NCBI GenBank assembly: GCA_029255685.2
Contig: CM055312.2
Location: forward strand, 51,060,202 to 51,124,201
Direction: 5' to 3'
From: Silene conica
Lineage: Eukaryota > Streptophyta > Magnoliopsida > Caryophyllales > Caryophyllaceae
Length of the DNA stretch: 64,000 nt
Both the position numbers and the translations under genes were made by a program. Of the stretch, positions 60,116 to 64,000 are shown piece by piece. Position 1 is the stretch's first letter. Every line of letters begins with the position of its first letter. Below the pieces are notes generated by a model. The model did no database searches. It was not told where the DNA came from and was given only the letters and a program-made list of their open reading frames with translations.

Positions 60116-60985
60116 ACTCATGTTATAACATTAACCTTTGTATAATGATACAAGTTGTTAATACTAACCCTTTTTAATTTTTTTAAAGGGACTCCTTCCA
60201 AGAACTAGGGCAAGGAGAAAGGAAATGAGAGCTTGAAGCTCCTTCCATGGATGGCTATGGTAGCATCCAAGATTGAAGACATAAAAGAGCATGACTCTAA
60301 TTTTTCATTTTGATGTCTTCTTTCTTTTTGCATTTTAATTTAAGAACTTTATATTTCTTGTACGACAAGAATCTTATTGAAACAATTGTTGTAATAGTGG
60401 TGACTTGGTTTTCAACCCAAGTCATCCTTTTGTTCTTAATCAAACATGTTGGTTTTAAAATGCTTTTATATAATATATAACATGAGTAATATGATGGGAT
60501 CATTATAAAAGTAATTCGACTTACTTCAAATTCAAATATAAGAACATTAGTTCATTATAAGATTTTCACCTTAAATGAAGGAATATGTTAATATCTCAAT
60601 ACTCAAATTAATTCTTTATCCAATACATTGTTAACGGGCGAAAATGCTATCCTTCTTAAATAATGGTTATTTTAAAGGATAGAGTGGGAGAAATTCTACG
60701 CCCGCAAACCAATGAAATAATCATAGGATCTTAGAAAAAATATCCTATAAGGAGTCCTTAAGAAGAACTCTAAGAGATTGGATAGAAGAAACTACGAGAG
60801 GACACAGAAGAAACTACGCGAGGACACAAAAGTAAATGTTCCATATGTTGTCATTAGTTCCTAGAGAGGACAAAGGGAACCGCAAGTGTTAACGGAAGGA
60901 AATCGCTTCCATGATGTTAATGTTTCTGTTTTATAAAGATAATAGAGAAGAAATCATCTCCGTTCTCGTGATAATAGAAGATTCT
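60116..60985 (+). mobile_element. Copia-D 3' noncoding region, truncated
   Basis: Reverse homologue of the Copia-B/C 3' region: it keeps the hairpin (60635-60704) and the repeated GAAGAAACTACGMGAGGACACA words at about 60785-60830. It stops abruptly at about 60985, roughly 1.5 kb before the expected LTR, where Tek-1 reverse transcriptase resumes. The 3' LTR is deleted. Confidence 0.75.
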
Positions 60986-60989
60986 TTCC

Positions 60990-61568
60990 AGATTTTCCAA
61001 GATTGGTCTTCGTTCAGGGTATCACCAGATTCCAGTTAGAGAGGCTGACATTGCGAAGACTGCTTTCCGTACCAGATATGGACACTTTGAGTTCGTTGTC
61101 ATGCCTTTTGGTTTGACGAATGCTCCTGCTATCTTCATGGATCGGATGAACAGGACGTTCAATGAGTACTTAGACACTTGCGTTGTGGTGTTTATTGATG
61201 ATATCTTTATCTATTCGAAGACTGATGCTGAGCATGCCGAACATCTTCGTTTGATACTTGGGATTCTGCGCCGACAGAAGTGGTTTGCAAAGTTTTCGAA
61301 GTGTGAGTTTTGGTTGTCTCAGGTTGCATTTCTTGAACATGTTATCTCTAGTAAGGGTGTTATGGTTGAGCCTGATAAGATTGAGGTTGTGATTGATTGG
61401 AAGAGTCCCAAAGATGTGGGAGAGATTCGTAGTTTCCTAGGATTGGCTGGTTACTACAGACGGTTTGTAGAGGACTTTTCTAGATTGGCTCGTCCGATGA
61501 CTCAGTTACTAAGAAGGAAACCAAATTTATATGGACCGATAAGTGTGAGAGTTCGTTCCAGGAGTTGA
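60990..61568 (+). pseudogene. Tek-1 reverse transcriptase, central part
   Basis: Homology starts at '[12 protein letters not shown]' and runs in one frame through '[15 protein letters not shown]', the catalytic 'FIDDIFIYS' (the Y/FxDD box), 'FSKCEFWL' and '[18 protein letters not shown]'. The catalytic Asp pair is intact. The first third of the domain is missing with the Copia-D deletion. A frameshift near 61505-61515 after 'RPMTQLL' ends the frame. Confidence 0.88.
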
Positions 61569-62070
61569 AGACCAGATTGACGACCGCTCCAGTGCTTACT
61601 CTTCCAGAGAGATTGGTGTTGATTTTGATGTCTATTGTGATGCTTCTATGCTTGGGCTTGGTTGTGTGTTGATGCAGAGAGGGAAAGTGATTGCTTACTC
61701 CTCCAGACAGTTGCGAGTTCATGAGGTGAACTACCCTACACATGATCTTGAGTTAGCCGTAGTTGTTCATGATTTGAAAATGTGGCGTCACTATCTGATT
61801 GGATCGCATTGCCGCATTTTCACTGATCACAAGAGCCTGAAGTACATTTTCACTTAGAAGGACCTTAATATGCGACAACGTCGATGGTTGGAATTGGTCA
61901 AAGACTATGATATTGAGCTATTGTATCATGAGGGCAAGGCTAACGTGGTTGCTGATGCGCTTAGTCTCAAGACTTCTCATTCGTTGAGTGTCATTCGTGT
62001 ATTGCCAGAGGAACTTTGTTCTGAGTTTAGAAAGTTGAGACTAGAGATGGTAGGTAGTGGATTTGACTAG
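61569..62070 (+). pseudogene. Tek-1 RNase H and linker
   Basis: After frameshifts around 61510 and 61610-61625 the frame reads '[15 protein letters not shown]' and '[26 protein letters not shown]...HYLIGS', the gypsy RNase H; the Asp of YCDAS and the Glu of DLE, both catalytic, are present, as is 'TDHKSLKY'. In-frame TAG codons lie at 61855-61857 and 62068-62070. '[11 protein letters not shown]' marks the domain end. Confidence 0.87.
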
Positions 62071-63429
62071 TTGGCTGCGATGACTGCTGAGCCGACATTG
62101 TATTGGGAGAATCGTAAGAGTTTGCCTACAGATGCTACCTTTAGGAAGTTCGAGGCCAAGATTGCTAGTGGCGAGGCTAGAGATTTTGTGATTAATGCTG
62201 ACTGCTTTCTTCGTTTCCGTGGCTGGATGTTTGTTCCTAATGCTCCTACGTTGAGGAAGAGAGCATTAGATGAGGCTCATTTGACTCCTTATTCGATTCA
62301 TCTTGGTGGTGAGAAGATGCATAAGGATCTTAGGCTCTTATTTTGGTGGCCTGGTATGAAGAAGGATATTTTGGATTATATGAGTAGATGTTTGACTTGT
62401 CAGCAGGTTAAGATTGAGCATAAGAGACCTTGTGGTCTGCTACAGCCGCTCCATGTTCCTCACTGGAAGTGGGAGTGCATTTCTATGGACTTCGTTACCG
62501 CTCTACCTAAGACCGCTGGTGGTAAGTATGTTATTTGGGTAGTAGTCGACAGATTGACTAAGTGTGCTAGGTTCATACCGATTCGTGAGACTTGGGATAT
62601 GGATCGCCTTGCTAAGGCTTATATTGCAGAGATTATTCGTTATTATGGAGTTCCGAGAGAGATTGTTTCCGACAAAGATCCGCGTTTCTGTTCCAGATTT
62701 TTGAAAGCTCTTCAGGAGGCCATAGGTAGCCGACTTTTGATGAGTACAACGTTCCATGCTGCTACTGATGGTCAGTCAGAGAGGACCATTCAGACTTTAG
62801 AGGATCTATTGAGAGCTTGTGCACTTGATATTCAGGGTTTGTGGGAACAGAGTCTACCACTGGTTGAGTTCTCTTACAACAACAATCACTCGTCGATTCA
62901 GATGGCTCCTTATGAGGTGCTTTATGGTAGGAAGTGTCGTAGCCCTATCTGCTGGGATCAGTCGAGCGACGTTCATGATTTGGGACCGGACCAGTTGGCT
63001 GTGACTATTGATCTTGTTCAGCTTATCAGAGGTAGGATGAAGGCCGCACAGGATCGGCATAAATCCTATGAAGACATTCGTCGAAGACCGCTTGAGTTTG
63101 AGGCTGGTGACAGAGTGTTCGTTCGACTTTCTCCGATGAAAGGTGTCAAGAGATTTGGTGTTAAGGGCAAGTTGAGTCCTAAGTATATTGGGCCGTCCGA
63201 GATTTTGAAGAAGATTGGTGTTGCTGCTTATAGATTGGATTTTCCTCCTAGTTTGGGCAAGGTGCATAGTGTCTTTCATGTTTCACAGCTCCGCAAGTAC
63301 GTCAGTGATCCTAGTCACGTGCTTCAGAGAGAGATCGATAACCTAGAGCCGAATCTTGCTTTCGAGGAGCGTCCAGTGAAGATTTTGGATCGTCAGGGTG
63401 AAGATCCTATGGCGTTGTGGCGACGTTGA
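62071..63429 (+). CDS. Tek-1 integrase with start of chromodomain
   Basis: A 452-codon open frame that is part of a polyprotein, so its first Met is not a real start. It has the HHCC zinc finger (H70, H77, C107, C110), the catalytic core D140, D201 and E237 with exactly 35 residues between the last two, and the C-terminal GPY/F-like 'GKLSPKYIGPSEIL'. After 'EERPVKILDRQ' a chromodomain should follow; here about ten residues appear deleted, then 'DPMALWRR' and a stop. Except for the lost chromodomain, all integrase residues look functional. It is the only integrase in the window. Confidence 0.92.
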   Translation: MAAMTAEPTLYWENRKSLPTDATFRKFEAKIASGEARDFVINADCFLRFRGWMFVPNAPTLRKRALDEAHLTPYSIHLGGEKMHKDLRLLFWWPGMKKDILDYMSRCLTCQQVKIEHKRPCGLLQPLHVPHWKWECISMDFVTALPKTAGGKYVIWVVVDRLTKCARFIPIRETWDMDRLAKAYIAEIIRYYGVPREIVSDKDPRFCSRFLKALQEAIGSRLLMSTTFHAATDGQSERTIQTLEDLLRACALDIQGLWEQSLPLVEFSYNNNHSSIQMAPYEVLYGRKCRSPICWDQSSDVHDLGPDQLAVTIDLVQLIRGRMKAAQDRHKSYEDIRRRPLEFEAGDRVFVRLSPMKGVKRFGVKGKLSPKYIGPSEILKKIGVAAYRLDFPPSLGKVHSVFHVSQLRKYVSDPSHVLQREIDNLEPNLAFEERPVKILDRQGEDPMALWRR

Positions 63430-63500
63430 GGAGCAGACTTGGGAGACAGAGGCTTCGATGCTTGCCACGCATCCTTCTCTTTTCGATAGAGGTATAGTTT
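63398..63500 (+). pseudogene. Tek-1 chromodomain remnant
   Basis: In a frame shifted from the integrase, 'ILWRCGDVEEQTWETEASMLATHPSLF' matches the second half of the plant Tekay/Del chromodomain (VLWRN...EEATWE.E..M...YPHLF). A small deletion plus a frameshift separates it from 'RPVKILDRQ' at the integrase end. Chromodomains of this class target insertion to heterochromatin. Confidence 0.7.
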
Positions 63501-63558
63501 ACTTAGATTTATCTTCGTTCAAGTTTCGAGGACGAAACTTTTTGAAAGTTGAGGTGAT
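63501..63558 (+). mobile_element. Tek-1 3' untranslated end and polypurine tract
   Basis: TTTCGAGGACGAAACTTTTT is the conserved 3'-end sequence of Tekay/Del elements, and AAAGTTGAGGTGAT just before TGTAACATCCC is a degraded polypurine tract. Confidence 0.7.
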
Positions 63559-64000
63559 TGTAACATCCCGTATTTTCGTAAATAATATTTTAATGATTTT
63601 AAATTATTTTACGGAATATAATATTATTTTAATAATAAATCGTAATTTTAATTTAAGTTTTTCCGTTAAAGCTTCGTCTTAAGAATACTTTAATTCTTAA
63701 GATGTTCACTTGGCATATTCTAATTCCGACTTAAGTCCGTTCACAAAACAAATAACCCGACTCAAATAAAAAGAAAGGACAATATAAAACCCCACTTAAA
63801 CCCTATTTATCGACATATCATCCTTCACAAAATTCATTTTACAGTAACATCCCAAAACTCCATTGTTCTTCATTTCTCAAGCTTAAAATAATCATCTCGA
63901 CCTCTTCCCGAACTCGTATCAAGGTAAGACTTACATTTTCGGAATCCTCTCGAGATTTGCAAGCTTTCTATCTCTTTCAATTTCAGTATTATCAAACTCG
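63559..64000 (+). mobile_element. Tek-1 3' LTR (continues past window)
   Basis: The first 442 bp match 42529-42970 at very high identity by eye (scattered single changes and a short indel near 63960), including the TATA box. Confidence 0.93.

Noticed and set aside
62503-63279. Minus-strand ORFs of 84 and 141 codons over the Tek-1 integrase
   Set aside because: Shadows of the integrase frame; no independent support.

Overview
This window is plant nuclear DNA made almost entirely of nested transposable elements; I found no host protein-coding gene, rRNA or tRNA. The supporting signs are long AT-rich LTRs, primer-binding sites complementary to plant initiator tRNA-Met and tRNA-Asp, Ty1/copia and Ty3/gypsy (Athila-like and Tekay/Del-like chromovirus) proteins, LINE 3' ends and a foldback DNA element. 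The species cannot be fixed from the sequence; a eudicot with a repeat-rich genome is a reasonable guess.

Layout, left half. A LINE 3' end (1-314) abuts a gag-type copia element, here called Copia-A (leader 315-1677, LTR 1692-3189), whose LTR carries a second short LINE insertion with a 20-bp target duplication. The host of the left half is an old plus-strand Athila-like element, Ath-1 (3190-4427, 21705-22005, 24366-27059, 29245-29731), with a protease relic and a broken ATHILA-ORF-like gene. Four things interrupt it: a minus-strand element Ath-2 (4428-21704, 5-bp target duplication TAAAT), a solo LTR (22006-24365) that holds a 552-bp foldback element, a second solo LTR (27060-29244, target duplication GGTAA), and Copia-B. 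Ath-2 is itself interrupted by a coding-free element with 3-kb LTRs (Tek-LARD, 9124-21300), present as LTR-internal-LTR-LTR-partial LTR.

Layout, right half. Copia-B (from 29732) is split by an almost intact gag-only element, Copia-C (33383-41754, target duplication TCTAC), and then by a Tekay/Del-like gypsy, Tek-1 (42529 to beyond 64000). Tek-1 is split between protease and reverse transcriptase by Copia-D (46982 to about 60985), and Copia-D is split in its leader by Ath-3 (48948-57858). The order of insertion is therefore Copia-B, then Copia-C and Tek-1, then Copia-D inside Tek-1, then Ath-3 inside Copia-D.

How the parts relate. None of the elements looks autonomous. The copia copies whose internal region can be read (B, C and D) encode gag only; Ath-2 and Ath-3 encode no reverse transcriptase or integrase; Tek-LARD has no coding capacity. 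Tek-1 has the only polymerase and an apparently intact integrase, but it carries stops and frameshifts. The most unusual signal is a 12-bp motif, GGTCGGTCGACC or its reverse complement, in Ath-2 and Ath-3. It occurs in pairs whose start-to-start distance is 21 bp in every pair I measured, in LTR, noncoding internal and gag-coding sequence alike. A different palindrome (CTCGATCGAG) with mostly 20/21/30-bp spacing occurs in the solo LTR, and GCCGGTCGACCGGC-type clusters occur in Tek-1 and Ath-1.
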